Shown: positions 1 through 7,904 of the stretch, one piece after another
Layout of the letters: each line of letters starts with the position of its first letter
How positions within the stretch are numbered: the first letter of the stretch is position 1
Assembly: GCA_016931275.1 (NCBI GenBank)
Contig: JAFGFA010000016.1
Location: forward strand, 1-46,121
Direction: 5' to 3'
DNA length: 46,121 nucleotides
Origin: Parachlamydiales bacterium
GTDB taxonomy: Bacteria > Chlamydiota > Chlamydiia > Chlamydiales > SM23-39
Position numbers and translations under genes: made by a program
Notes under the pieces: generated by a model
Told to the model about the DNA's origin: nothing
The model's database searches: none
The model's input: only the letters and a program-made list of their open reading frames with translations

Positions 1-84
1 CTACAGGAATTAAAGCAAGAAAAAGAGGAGCGAGGTTTCCTCCCACGATTAAAACCGTGGGTCTCCACCTCGTCGTTTCTATGA
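1..84 (+). CDS. 3' end of an unidentified reading frame, possibly an IS200/IS605 transposase remnant
   Basis: An open frame enters from outside the window and stops with TGA at 82-84, giving 27 residues ending PRLKPWVSTSSFL. The last codons run through an inverted repeat (CCCACG at 42-47, CGTGGG at 56-61) of the kind found at the right end of IS200/IS605 tnpB elements, so this may be the tail of such an element. Too little is present to prove a function. It could equally be chance read-through of a structured 3' end. Confidence 0.3.
   Translation, partial: LQELKQEKEERGFLPRLKPWVSTSSFL
31..72. repeat. Nested hairpin resembling an IS200/IS605 right end
   Basis: An outer stem CGAGGT (31-36) / ACCTCG (67-72) encloses an inner stem CCCACG (42-47) / CGTGGG (56-61), with a short AT-rich loop. 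IS200/IS605 elements carry such subterminal hairpins instead of terminal inverted repeats. A similar hairpin lies at the other end of the window (46048-46067). The assignment to this IS family is from shape only. Confidence 0.4.
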
Positions 85-87
85 AGA

Positions 88-122
88 ATAAAAAGGACCT
101 CCTTTAAAGGAGGTCCTTTTTT
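88..122. terminator. Bidirectional rho-independent terminator
   Basis: Positions 91-120 form a perfect 30-base palindrome with GC-rich arms (GGACCTCC / GGAGGTCC) flanked by A on one side and T on the other, so it can terminate in both directions. It lies just beyond the dnaK stop codon on the minus strand and after the reading frame ending at 84 on the plus strand. Confidence 0.9.
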
Positions 123-132
123 AGAGATTCCA

Positions 133-2037
133 TTATGATTGTTTTTTATCTTCATCGTCAATGATTTCGACATCTGCATCTTCTATATTGTCTTTTCCTT
201 TTTCTTCCGGATTAGGTGGTGTTTGTTGAGCCGATGCTTTTTGCAACTCTTCCCCAATTTTTTGCATGTGGGTTTGCAGTTCGCTAACGGCCGACTTTAT
301 TGTTGCAGAGTCTGTTCCTTTTAAGGCTTCTTTTACCTGATCAATTTTGCTTTGAATATCTGTTGCAATCGATGCAGGGATTTTATCCTTAAATTCGGTT
401 AACGATTTTTCTGCGCGGAATACAAGGGCATCAGCCTCATTGCGTACTTCGATCTCTTCTTTTTTCTTTTTATCTTCTTCCGCATGAGTTTCGGCTTCTT
501 TAACTTTCCGTTGAATTTCTTCATCGGTAAGCCCGGATTTTGCTTCGATACGAATTTTCTGCTCTTTACCGGACTGCTTGTCTTTAGCGGAGACATGCAA
601 AATGCCGTCAGCATCAATATCGAAAGCTACTTCTATCTGCGGCATGCCGCGGGGAGCAGGAGGGATGCCTGTAAGATCAAAATGACCAATTTCTTTATTG
701 TCATTAGCCATAGGACGCTCTCCTTGCAAGACCCGAATTGTCACGGCTGGCTGATTATCGGCCGCTGTAGAGAAGACTTGTTTTTTCTGGGTCGGGATCG
801 TTGTGTTTCTCTCGATAAGAGGAGTCATAACGCCTCCGAGAGTTTCAATTCCTAAAGTAAGAGGGACGACGTCGAGCAGTAAAATATCCTTTACTTCTCC
901 ACCGATGATCCCCCCTTGAATGGCTGCGCCTGCAGCGACGGCTTCATCAGGATTGATTCCTTTGTGCGGTTCTTTCTGAAAGATTTTTTTCACCATTTCT
1001 TGGACGGCGGGCATGCGGGTCATTCCTCCGACTAAAATGACGTCGTGGATATCATTGGTAGAAAGGCCTGCATCCTTGAGTGCTTTGAGGCAGGGTTCTT
1101 TGGTCCTTTCAATGAGATCAAAACAGAGGCTTTCTAACTTGGCGCGAGTGAGTGTTAGAGAAAGATGTTTTGGACCGGATGCATCCATCGTGATGAACGG
1201 TTGATTGATATCGGTAGATTGTGTTCCAGAAAGTTCCATTTTGGCTTTTTCTGCAGCATCGCGCAATCGTTGAAGTGCCATTTTGTCTTTGGAGAGGTCG
1301 ATACCGTGTTCTTTTTTAAACTCGTCTAAAATCCAATGGATAATTTTCTCGTCGAAATCATCTCCTCCGAGATGAGTATCTCCGTTAGTGGACAACACTT
1401 CAAAAACGCCGTCCCCGATTTCTAGGATGGAAATATCAAAAGTCCCTCCACCTAAGTCATAGACCGCAATTTTTTGATCGGAAGATTTGTCGAGCCCATA
1501 GGCGAGAGCAGCGGCTGTAGGTTCCGGAATAATTCTTTTGACATTCAGGCCGGCAATTTTTCCCGCATCTTTAGTGGATTGCCGTTGAGAATCGTTGAAG
1601 TAAGCGGGGACTGTGATAACGGCATCGGTAACTTTTTCTCCAAGATAGTTCTCTGCGGTCTCCTTCATCTTTGTGAGCACCATGGCTGCCGCTTCTTCGG
1701 GAGTGATGTGTTTTCCGTCAATATCAAATACGGCATTGCCTTTACTGTCTTGAGTGACCTTGTAGGGAACCGTTTTAATTTCCGAGGCGACTTCACTATA
1801 TTTTCTTCCAATAAACCGTTTGGTAGAAGAGAGAGTTTTTTCGGGATTTGTGACGGCTTGCCTTTTTGCCGGAATGCCGACCAAACGATCATTTCCTTTA
1901 AAAGAAATGACAGAAGGGGTTGTTCTCATGCCTTCTGCGTTGGCAATGACTTTGGGAGTGCCTCCTTCCATGATAGCAACGCAAGAATTTGTCGTTCCTA
2001 AGTCAATGCCGATGATTTTGTTCTTTGCTTTACTCAT
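133..2037 (-). CDS. dnaK: Chaperone protein DnaK (Hsp70)
   Basis: DnaK is the ATP-driven cytosolic chaperone that works with DnaJ and GrpE to fold and disaggregate proteins. The 634-residue product starts [18 protein letters not shown], the Hsp70 phosphate-1 motif, and continues with [14 protein letters not shown], the phosphate-2 motif DLGGGTFD and the adenosine motif [10 protein letters not shown]. The substrate-binding domain and an acidic C-terminus ending [11 protein letters not shown] follow. I chose the ATG at 2037 over an in-frame ATG at 2061 because an AGAGG Shine-Dalgarno lies 8 bases upstream and the longer form would add eight non-family residues inside grpE. It overlaps the grpE stop by 8 bases, so the two are probably translationally coupled. 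It is the last gene of hrcA-grpE-dnaK, followed by a strong terminator. Confidence 0.98.
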   Translation of the reverse strand: MSKAKNKIIGIDLGTTNSCVAIMEGGTPKVIANAEGMRTTPSVISFKGNDRLVGIPAKRQAVTNPEKTLSSTKRFIGRKYSEVASEIKTVPYKVTQDSKGNAVFDIDGKHITPEEAAAMVLTKMKETAENYLGEKVTDAVITVPAYFNDSQRQSTKDAGKIAGLNVKRIIPEPTAAALAYGLDKSSDQKIAVYDLGGGTFDISILEIGDGVFEVLSTNGDTHLGGDDFDEKIIHWILDEFKKEHGIDLSKDKMALQRLRDAAEKAKMELSGTQSTDINQPFITMDASGPKHLSLTLTRAKLESLCFDLIERTKEPCLKALKDAGLSTNDIHDVILVGGMTRMPAVQEMVKKIFQKEPHKGINPDEAVAAGAAIQGGIIGGEVKDILLLDVVPLTLGIETLGGVMTPLIERNTTIPTQKKQVFSTAADNQPAVTIRVLQGERPMANDNKEIGHFDLTGIPPAPRGMPQIEVAFDIDADGILHVSAKDKQSGKEQKIRIEAKSGLTDEEIQRKVKEAETHAEEDKKKKEEIEVRNEADALVFRAEKSLTEFKDKIPASIATDIQSKIDQVKEALKGTDSATIKSAVSELQTHMQKIGEELQKASAQQTPPNPEEKGKDNIEDADVEIIDDEDKKQS

Positions 2038-2581
2038 TGTTATTACCTCTTTTTGTTTCATCTAACTGGTTGTTCTCTTGTGGAGAAACAGGAGATTTTG
2101 CTACTTTGACACGGGCCGCACGCAACGTCCTATTACCACTTTTATAGCCTTTAGCGAATTCTTCTAGAATGGTTCCATCGGGATGCTCCGAAGTTTCCAC
2201 AATTTCCATTGCCTCATGTTCATGAGGGTCAAACATATTACCCTTTGTGTAGAAAGGGATGATGCCATTGTTGTGCAACACATCGCGAAATTGCGACAAG
2301 ATCATTGTAAAGCCGGTGGCCCATTGTTGCACTTCTTCAGAAGCCTGTTCCGAAAATTTCAAGGCATTTTCAAAATTATCAAGAGCGGGTAAAAAGTCGC
2401 TAATGGTATTTTCAATGGCAAAACGAATCGTTTCTTGTTTTTCTTTTTGTAATCTTTTTCGACTGTTTTCCGCATCAGCGAGAAGACGAAGATATTTTTC
2501 CTTGTATTCTTTGAGCTCTTGCTGCAGTGCCTTTTTGTTCTCTTTTTGAGAATGGGATTCGTTTTTTTCTTCTTCTGACAT
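2030..2581 (-). CDS. grpE: Nucleotide exchange factor GrpE
   Basis: GrpE releases ADP from DnaK and acts as a dimeric thermosensor in the cytosol. The 183-residue protein has the family layout: a charged N-terminus, a long coiled coil (about residues 18-70, including [19 protein letters not shown]), a four-helix segment, and a C-terminal beta domain with [14 protein letters not shown] and the VLQKGYK-equivalent [28 protein letters not shown] lies 7 bases before the ATG. It sits 9 bases after hrcA and overlaps dnaK, so all three are read as one operon under the hrcA promoter. Confidence 0.96.
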   Translation of the reverse strand: MSEEEKNESHSQKENKKALQQELKEYKEKYLRLLADAENSRKRLQKEKQETIRFAIENTISDFLPALDNFENALKFSEQASEEVQQWATGFTMILSQFRDVLHNNGIIPFYTKGNMFDPHEHEAMEIVETSEHPDGTILEEFAKGYKSGNRTLRAARVKVAKSPVSPQENNQLDETKRGNNNE

Positions 2582-2590
2582 GTTGTTCTC

Positions 2591-3712
2591 CTAATGACTT
2601 TTATCTTCCAAGAGAATTCTTCGATTGGTGATAAATTTGCTGGCTTGGTTTTGGGCATTCGAAGGTTCTCGGAAAGTAATTTTGAATTTGTAGACACTTT
2701 TAGTCAGCGTTTCGCTGAGCCATATGCCATAATCTTGGACAAGAGAAAGAATCCTTTCGTAATCCAGACGGGTAGGTCCTAAAATTCCGAGAGCTCCTAC
2801 AGGAAGTTGTTGTATATGGTAAGGCACGGCAATGACAGTGCTAGAGGTAGCGCAGGAGGCACAGGAAGCGAGTTCTTCTCCGATCCAAAGTGTTAAGTCG
2901 TTATTTTTTATGCAGGTGTTTAAAAGAGCCTGCATCTGGGAGGTGTTTTCGAAAAGGGAGAGCGTATCGGCAAGTATTGCCGGTTGAGAAAATTCCGGAT
3001 AGTTAAACAATTTTGAAAGTCCTGTTGTATAGATGTCTTCCGAAAAGAAGTTGGCGTAACTGGCAAAATGACGGATCATTATTTCATTGTACAGATGCTT
3101 TCCTAAAGTGTTGATAGAAGGATCAGAAATAGAAGGCTTTTCCCCTTTGTTCATGCGCCAAAGGAAAAATTGTTCCAAAAGAGGGATTTTGGATTCCTCT
3201 ATAGGATGGGTAAGATAGAGCACTTCCGTATTGACCATACCGAAATCGGTGATGATAATGCCTAAAAGAGAGGAATCACTTAGGGGAAATAATTTTATTT
3301 TCTGGATAAAGTCTTGATCGAATCGAGGAGATGAGAGAAAAACAGCGCAGCCAGATTCTTTGCTTAAAGATTCTGCTACAATGTGGAGCAGCTGATTGAC
3401 GGCTTTTGTTTCTTTTAAAAACTCCTTGGAAGAGGAAGGAGTTTTTTTTACCTCTTCTTCTAAAAGGGCTTGTACATAATCGCGATAGCCTTTAGAGGTT
3501 GGAATGCGACCTCCCGAGGTATGTTGCTGCTGGAGATATCCTTGTTGTTCTAATTGGGCAAAATAATTGCGAATCGTCGCAGAGCTGAGATAATCGAATC
3601 CCTGTTCTTTTAAGAATTGAGATCCCACAGATCGGCCTGTTTGTATATAAAGGCGAATTAATCCGTGGAGCACGGCTTTTTCTCGTTGTTTTCGCGTTAA
3701 ATGTTGTCTCAA
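2591..3712 (-). CDS. hrcA: Heat-inducible transcription repressor HrcA
   Basis: HrcA represses heat-shock operons by binding CIRCE operators. The 373-residue product has the N-terminal winged-helix region (about residues 5-75, with RKQREKAVLHGLIRLYIQTGRSVGS split over two helices and YLSSATIRNYFAQLEQQGYLQQ), followed by a GAF-like domain and a C-terminal tail. It begins with TTG at 3712. AAAGGG 8 bases upstream supports this rare start, and MRQHLTRKQRE fits the family N-terminus. It is the first gene of the operon, so the repressor controls its own synthesis. The sites at 3734-3760 and 3777-3803 are likely operators. Confidence 0.95.
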   Translation of the reverse strand: MRQHLTRKQREKAVLHGLIRLYIQTGRSVGSQFLKEQGFDYLSSATIRNYFAQLEQQGYLQQQHTSGGRIPTSKGYRDYVQALLEEEVKKTPSSSKEFLKETKAVNQLLHIVAESLSKESGCAVFLSSPRFDQDFIQKIKLFPLSDSSLLGIIITDFGMVNTEVLYLTHPIEESKIPLLEQFFLWRMNKGEKPSISDPSINTLGKHLYNEIMIRHFASYANFFSEDIYTTGLSKLFNYPEFSQPAILADTLSLFENTSQMQALLNTCIKNNDLTLWIGEELASCASCATSSTVIAVPYHIQQLPVGALGILGPTRLDYERILSLVQDYGIWLSETLTKSVYKFKITFREPSNAQNQASKFITNRRILLEDKSH

Positions 3713-3733
3713 AGTAGCAACCCTTTATCTGAT

Positions 3734-3760
3734 TTGCTAATCATCATACCAGATTACTAA
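3734..3760. promoter_or_regulatory. CIRCE-like HrcA operator overlapping the -10 box
   Basis: The inverted repeat TTGCTAATC - 9 bases - GATTACTAA has the 9-9-9 geometry of CIRCE (TTAGCACTC-N9-GAGTGCTAA) and 7 of 9 arm positions are complementary. Read on the minus strand the left arm is TTAGTAATC, 7 of 9 to CIRCE. It covers the -10 box and most of the spacer, so bound repressor would block RNA polymerase. Confidence 0.6.
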
Positions 3761-3771
3761 GGTTTTGACAA
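3743..3771 (-). promoter_or_regulatory. Vegetative-type promoter of hrcA-grpE-dnaK
   Basis: On the minus strand, -35 TTGTCA (complement of 3766-3771) and -10 TATGAT (complement of 3743-3748) are separated by exactly 17 bases. Predicted transcription starts about 25 bases before the hrcA TTG. The match to the major sigma consensus is good. Confidence 0.75.
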
Positions 3772-3776
3772 GAAAA

Positions 3777-3803
3777 TTAGCAATCGATCTGTTGAAGTGC
3801 TTG
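3777..3803. promoter_or_regulatory. Second CIRCE-like site upstream of the -35 box
   Basis: TTAGCAATC - 9 bases - AAGTGCTTG matches CIRCE at 8 of 9 positions in the left arm and 6 of 9 in the right arm, with the correct 9-base spacer. It lies just upstream of the hrcA -35 box. It resembles the consensus better than the site over the -10 box, but its two arms are less complementary to each other. Confidence 0.5.
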
Positions 3804-3848
3804 ATTTTTTTATAGTATGTTTATATTAAAGATCTTGTTTTTATAACA

Positions 3849-5804
3849 TTATTTTTTTAGAAGGCGCAAGCTATTGATGCCGACGAGAAGAGTGCTTCCT
3901 TCATGGAGAAGAACGGCACTCCATATGGGAATCCAATCAATAAGAGCAAAACAAGAGGCAGCACTGATAATCAATATCGATAATAGTAAATTTTGCATGA
4001 GAATATGTTTTGTTTTTTTTGCTTGATGAAAAAGCCATGGTAAAAGAGAAAGATCGTCATGTAAAAAGACAATATCGGAAGCATAGTAAGCAGCGGAGCT
4101 GCCGAGTTTTCCTAGGGCTATGCCCACATCGGCTCTTGCAAGAGCAGGAGCATCATTGATGCCGTCCCCGACCATGGCGAGAGGTTTTTTGCGGCTCAGA
4201 TCTGCAATGATCTTGAGTTTTTCATCAGGAGCCAGTTTGGAGTAATAGGTATTAATGCCTAATATGTGGGCAATTTTTTTTGCGGCAAGCTCTTTATCTC
4301 CAGTGAGGATCAGAGGGGTCATATGAAAATCTTTTACAAGACGGGTTATGGTTTTGGAAAGATTTTTTTTCACCGTCTCTTCAAAAGTGAAGAAATAGAG
4401 ATCCTGTTCGATGAGTACAAAGACAGTTTCTTGATCCTGCAGGAGTTTTAAGGATTTTTTTTGCGACGGGGAAAGATGGGGGACGAGGAAATCTTGATTT
4501 CCCAGACGAACGGAAAAAATATGATGGCCTAGAGAGACTTTTCCTTCTATTCCCTTCCCGGGAATGTTTGTGAAGTGAACCAGATGGGCCGAAGAGGAAG
4601 CTTCTTTTGAAAAATCACGAATGCTTCGAGAGAAAGGATGAGTGCTTTCCCGAGTAAGCGCTTGGATAATAGACAGAGCCTTTTTTGGGGAAATGGAAGG
4701 GGTTTCGATGCTCTCAAAAGAAGTACATGTAATATTGGTCGTTAATGTGCCTGTTTTGTCAAAGGCAATATAGCGCGTTTTTTCCAATATATCCAAAAAT
4801 GCGCCGCCCTTTATAAGAATGCCCTTTTTAAGGGTCGCACTGATAGCACTAAAATAGGCGATGGGGATTCCTAAAATCAGGGCGCATGGCGAGGCTGCAA
4901 TGAGATAGGAAAGAGCTCGATAAACAGATCCGGTTTTTCCCATGTAGGGAATAGAAGAAAAAAGAGGCAGTAACAGTGCAACAAGACAAGAGGAAATAAT
5001 CAGAAACGGAGCATATTTTTTACTATATTTTTGAACTCTTTTTTCTACAGGAGGTTTGTTCTTTTGTGCGTTTGTAATAAGCTCTAAAAGCTGCATCAAG
5101 GTAGTTTGATTTCCTGTGCGTTGGACTTTAAGGACAATTCTTCCTTCTATTACTTTGCTGCCGGAAATCGCTTGATTCTTTTTTTGTAAAAAGATAGGAG
5201 TATGTTCTCCTGTGATGTGGGAGAGATCGACATGTGAGCTTCCCTCTGTTACAATCCCGTCACAGGGAATCGTTTCTCCGGCAGTGACGATGATTAGATC
5301 CCCGTGTTGTATTTCCTGAATCAATTTCTTTTCTAGGACTCCATCATGAATCCTATCGACAGTTTTTGGAACTAATTGATGAAGGGAATAAATAGCGCTT
5401 TTGGCCTGATGGGTAACTAGGTGTTCCAGAGCACCGGCTCCTTGGAATAGTACTAGTAAAAGGGCTCCTTCATAGGGGCTTCCAATAATAAGAGCAGACA
5501 TGGCGGCAGTAGTCATCAGAGTGTCGATCGTGATGTGCCAATTTTTAATATCGTTGAAAGCGTGGATCAGTGCGGGAGGAGCAATGATAAAATAGGAAAA
5601 AGAGAGAAAGAAAAAGCTTAAATCTTTTTGGAAAAATAATGTTATAAATGCCGTAAGGAGAAAAAAAGCTGCAATTATGACGATTTTTAAGGAAGCTTTT
5701 TTAGCCCAATTTTTGGAACTTTTTGTTAAAAAGGGACTGATGTCTTCTTCCATTCCTGAGGCAAAAAAATCATCGAATATATAAGGGCGATATTGGCGGG
5801 TCAT
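3849..5804 (-). CDS. P1B-type heavy-metal transporting ATPase
   Basis: This integral membrane pump would export a divalent transition metal using ATP. The 651-residue protein shows TGE (actuator, about 198), SPC in the transport helix (about 305-307), the phosphorylated DKTGTLT (349-355), the P1B-specific HP dipeptide (389-390) and GDGINDAP near the C-terminus. SPC instead of CPC is typical of the P1B-4 subgroup (cobalt or ferrous iron). There is no N-terminal CxxC metal-binding domain. I chose the ATG at 5804, which overlaps the upstream stop as ATGA; a longer frame to 5951 would run inside the preceding gene. C. trachomatis CT727 (annotated zntA) occupies the same place. The metal is inferred, not proven. 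Confidence 0.9.
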   Translation of the reverse strand: MTRQYRPYIFDDFFASGMEEDISPFLTKSSKNWAKKASLKIVIIAAFFLLTAFITLFFQKDLSFFFLSFSYFIIAPPALIHAFNDIKNWHITIDTLMTTAAMSALIIGSPYEGALLLVLFQGAGALEHLVTHQAKSAIYSLHQLVPKTVDRIHDGVLEKKLIQEIQHGDLIIVTAGETIPCDGIVTEGSSHVDLSHITGEHTPIFLQKKNQAISGSKVIEGRIVLKVQRTGNQTTLMQLLELITNAQKNKPPVEKRVQKYSKKYAPFLIISSCLVALLLPLFSSIPYMGKTGSVYRALSYLIAASPCALILGIPIAYFSAISATLKKGILIKGGAFLDILEKTRYIAFDKTGTLTTNITCTSFESIETPSISPKKALSIIQALTRESTHPFSRSIRDFSKEASSSAHLVHFTNIPGKGIEGKVSLGHHIFSVRLGNQDFLVPHLSPSQKKSLKLLQDQETVFVLIEQDLYFFTFEETVKKNLSKTITRLVKDFHMTPLILTGDKELAAKKIAHILGINTYYSKLAPDEKLKIIADLSRKKPLAMVGDGINDAPALARADVGIALGKLGSSAAYYASDIVFLHDDLSLLPWLFHQAKKTKHILMQNLLLSILIISAASCFALIDWIPIWSAVLLHEGSTLLVGINSLRLLKK

Positions 5805-6505
5805 AATATTCTGTGGAGGAAGTATATGATAGCAAAAAGAAAAGCGGCAATTGTGACGTTCCATGTTATCAGAGGAAATAAAAGATGTTTTTGGTACCGG
5901 TTCATCAGTAAAATGCTGGTAAATAGGACAATGGCTATTGTTATATAGCAAGAGATAAAAGGTCGTAGAGCGAAGATAAGAAGAGAAGCTAAGAAGGCTC
6001 CGAAAAAAGCGTAAAGGGCTTCTTTAGCAGGATGTTCGTAGCTTTCTAGGGTAATCCCCATTTCTTCTTCTAACATGACTTGTAACAGTCTATTGTCATC
6101 GCTCATGAGATGAGCAACGACATCATGGAGAAGTGTTCCGGAAAATCCCTTGGCGCTATACATGATTTCGAGTTCTTTTTGTTCCCGATTTCTGTGATGT
6201 TCGATTTCCCATTTTTCTGCCTCGATGATGTTGTGTAGGCGCAAGAGACGCAGCCAGCTTCTATATCCTTTTTTTAAAGCTAAAAAGAAAATAAGGGCAA
6301 TCGTAAGGATAGCCATGGAAGAAAAAGAAGCCGAAAAAGTAGAGATAAAAATAAGCAGAAGAAAGGCCATCGAACGCATAGACTCGCAAAAAGCACGAAT
6401 ATGAGAAGGTCCTTCCTTTTCATAAAAATCAGAAGAGAGCGATTTGCCATGCAATCGTTTTTTTACGATCTTTTGCACAAAGGTACGTAAGGCTTTTTTT
6501 TTCAT
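5801..6505 (-). CDS. VIT1/CCC1-like membrane protein (CT728-type)
   Basis: The 234-residue protein has two hydrophobic segments around residues 43-78 and three more from about 165 to the end. Between them lies a charged loop (IEHHRNREQKELEIMYSAKGF...HDVVAHLMSD...MLEEEMGIT). That arrangement and the xxEExxEIYxxKGF / LMSDxxxxLxxMLxEExG pattern resemble the VIT1/CCC1 family of iron and manganese transporters, where the loop binds metal through Glu and Met. It lies between serS and the P1B ATPase, as I remember CT728 in C. trachomatis. It overlaps the ATPase by ATGA and follows serS by 7 bases. Family placement is by eye. Confidence 0.65.
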   Translation of the reverse strand: MKKKALRTFVQKIVKKRLHGKSLSSDFYEKEGPSHIRAFCESMRSMAFLLLIFISTFSASFSSMAILTIALIFFLALKKGYRSWLRLLRLHNIIEAEKWEIEHHRNREQKELEIMYSAKGFSGTLLHDVVAHLMSDDNRLLQVMLEEEMGITLESYEHPAKEALYAFFGAFLASLLIFALRPFISCYITIAIVLFTSILLMNRYQKHLLFPLITWNVTIAAFLFAIIYFLHRIL

Positions 6506-6512
6506 GCAGTTC

Positions 6513-7790
6513 TTAGGGAGCTAGGGTAGAGATTTCTTGATAAAAATATTTTTGCAATACGGTAGGTATTTTTATAGAACCGTCTTTCTGCTGATTGTTT
6601 TCTAAAATCGCTACCAATAAACGAGAAGTAGCCACACCGGAACCGTTCAGGGTATGGATAAAATAGGGTTTTTCTTTTCCTTTCCTAGCCCTGATTTTGG
6701 AGCGACGAGATTGAAAATCGGTACAGTTGGAAACGGATGAGACTTCATAATATCTGTTTTGCCCGGGCAGCCATACTTCCACGTCGACGGTTTTTGCCGC
6801 ACCAAAAGAAAGATCTCCCGTGACAAGAAGCATATTGCGATAATGAAGCTCCAAGCCTTCCAAGACCTCTTCTGCAGAGGAGACGATTTCTTCAAACATT
6901 TTCGGACTATTTTCCGGGGCACAAAAACAGAAGAGCTCTACTTTATTAAACTGATGCATTCGAATGAGTCCTCGTTCTTGTTTGCCCGCAGCGCCGGCTT
7001 CCTTTCGAAAACAAGGAGTGTAGGAAACATATTTTTTTGGCAGAGCCTCTGCATCGAGGATTTCATCATAATGTAGCCCGTTCAAGGCTATTTCTGCAGT
7101 GGGTATGAGATATAAAGGAGATTCTTCTTCCTGAATACAATAGAGTTGATCTTTAAATTTCGGGAGTTGTCCTCCTCCGAACATGATATGAGGGCGAACC
7201 AAATGAGGAGGAAGAATAAATTGAAATCCGTTTTTTCGATGGATATCGATCATGTAATTGATCAGAGCCCATTCTAATTCTGCTCCCTTGTTGGTATATA
7301 AAGGCCAACCGGCTCCGGACATCTTTGCAGAAGTAGTGAAGTCGAAGAGATGGAGTTTTTCGTTGAGTTCTAAATGGTTTTTAAAAGGAAAATCAAATTG
7401 TTTTTTTTCTCCAAAGGTTTTGATGCAAACATTATTTTTAGGGTCTGGAGACAGAGGAACCTCTTCTGCCGGGATATTGGGAAGAAGAGCCAGAAGACCG
7501 TCGCGCTTCTCTTCCATCGTTTTGAGCTCTTTTTCTGTTTTCTCGAGGGCAGCTCCGATCGTGAGCACTTCTTGCAACAGGAAAGCAGCATCTTCGTTTT
7601 GGGCCTTTTTATGTCCGATTTCCTTAGAAAGAGCATTTCTTTGGGCTTGAAGATTTTCTACTTCTATCAATAAAAGTCGCATTTTTTCGTCAAGATCCAT
7701 GATCGGGGATATATCTATCGGCTCTCCTCGATAGGAAAGTTTTTTGGCAATATCTTGATAGTGACTACGTAAAAGCTTAATATCGAGCAT
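6513..7790 (-). CDS. serS: Serine--tRNA ligase
   Basis: SerRS charges tRNA-Ser (and tRNA-Sec where present) with serine in the cytosol. The 425-residue product starts MLDIKLLRSHY and has the N-terminal coiled-coil arm (about residues 30-100). The class II core follows with motif 2 (TPCFRKEAGAAGKQERGLIR...HQFNKVE) and motif 3 (LNGSGVATSRLLVAILE). Length is normal. AAAGG precedes the ATG. It heads the operon with the VIT-like protein and P1B ATPase behind the promoter at 7812-7840. The coupling of a metal module to a housekeeping synthetase is a conserved chlamydial order rather than an obvious functional link. Confidence 0.97.
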   Translation of the reverse strand: MLDIKLLRSHYQDIAKKLSYRGEPIDISPIMDLDEKMRLLLIEVENLQAQRNALSKEIGHKKAQNEDAAFLLQEVLTIGAALEKTEKELKTMEEKRDGLLALLPNIPAEEVPLSPDPKNNVCIKTFGEKKQFDFPFKNHLELNEKLHLFDFTTSAKMSGAGWPLYTNKGAELEWALINYMIDIHRKNGFQFILPPHLVRPHIMFGGGQLPKFKDQLYCIQEEESPLYLIPTAEIALNGLHYDEILDAEALPKKYVSYTPCFRKEAGAAGKQERGLIRMHQFNKVELFCFCAPENSPKMFEEIVSSAEEVLEGLELHYRNMLLVTGDLSFGAAKTVDVEVWLPGQNRYYEVSSVSNCTDFQSRRSKIRARKGKEKPYFIHTLNGSGVATSRLLVAILENNQQKDGSIKIPTVLQKYFYQEISTLAP

Positions 7791-7811
7791 GGACGAACCT
7801 TTTTTTCTTTC

Positions 7812-7840
7812 ATAATATTTTGTATAGAGAAAAAATACAA
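7812..7840 (-). promoter_or_regulatory. Promoter of the serS operon
   Basis: Minus-strand -35 TTGTAT (complement of 7835-7840) and -10 TATTAT (complement of 7812-7817) are 17 bases apart and lie about 20 bases before the serS ATG. This fits the vegetative sigma consensus well. Confidence 0.65.
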
Positions 7841-7852
7841 TTGATTTGCAGC

Positions 7853-7881
7853 TTGCTATCGTAAAATTCTTGTGGTACTAT
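7853..7881 (+). promoter_or_regulatory. Possible promoter of the UPF0158-type gene
   Basis: TTGCTA (7853-7858) and TACTAT (7876-7881) have a 17-base spacer and point at the ATG at 7905. The match is moderate (4 of 6 in each box). It is divergent from the serS promoter. Confidence 0.4.
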
Positions 7882-7904
7882 GATTTTTTTTCTAGGTGAT
7901 ATTT

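Noticed and set aside
1474-2001. Long plus-strand frame opposite dnaK
   Set aside because: It is antisense to a highly conserved gene and reflects codon structure of dnaK, with no independent signals.
5805-5951. N-terminal extension of the P1B ATPase, rich in Cys and His, that could mimic a metal-binding domain
   Set aside because: It overlaps the VIT-like gene in another frame; ATGA coupling at 5801-5804 gives a natural start.
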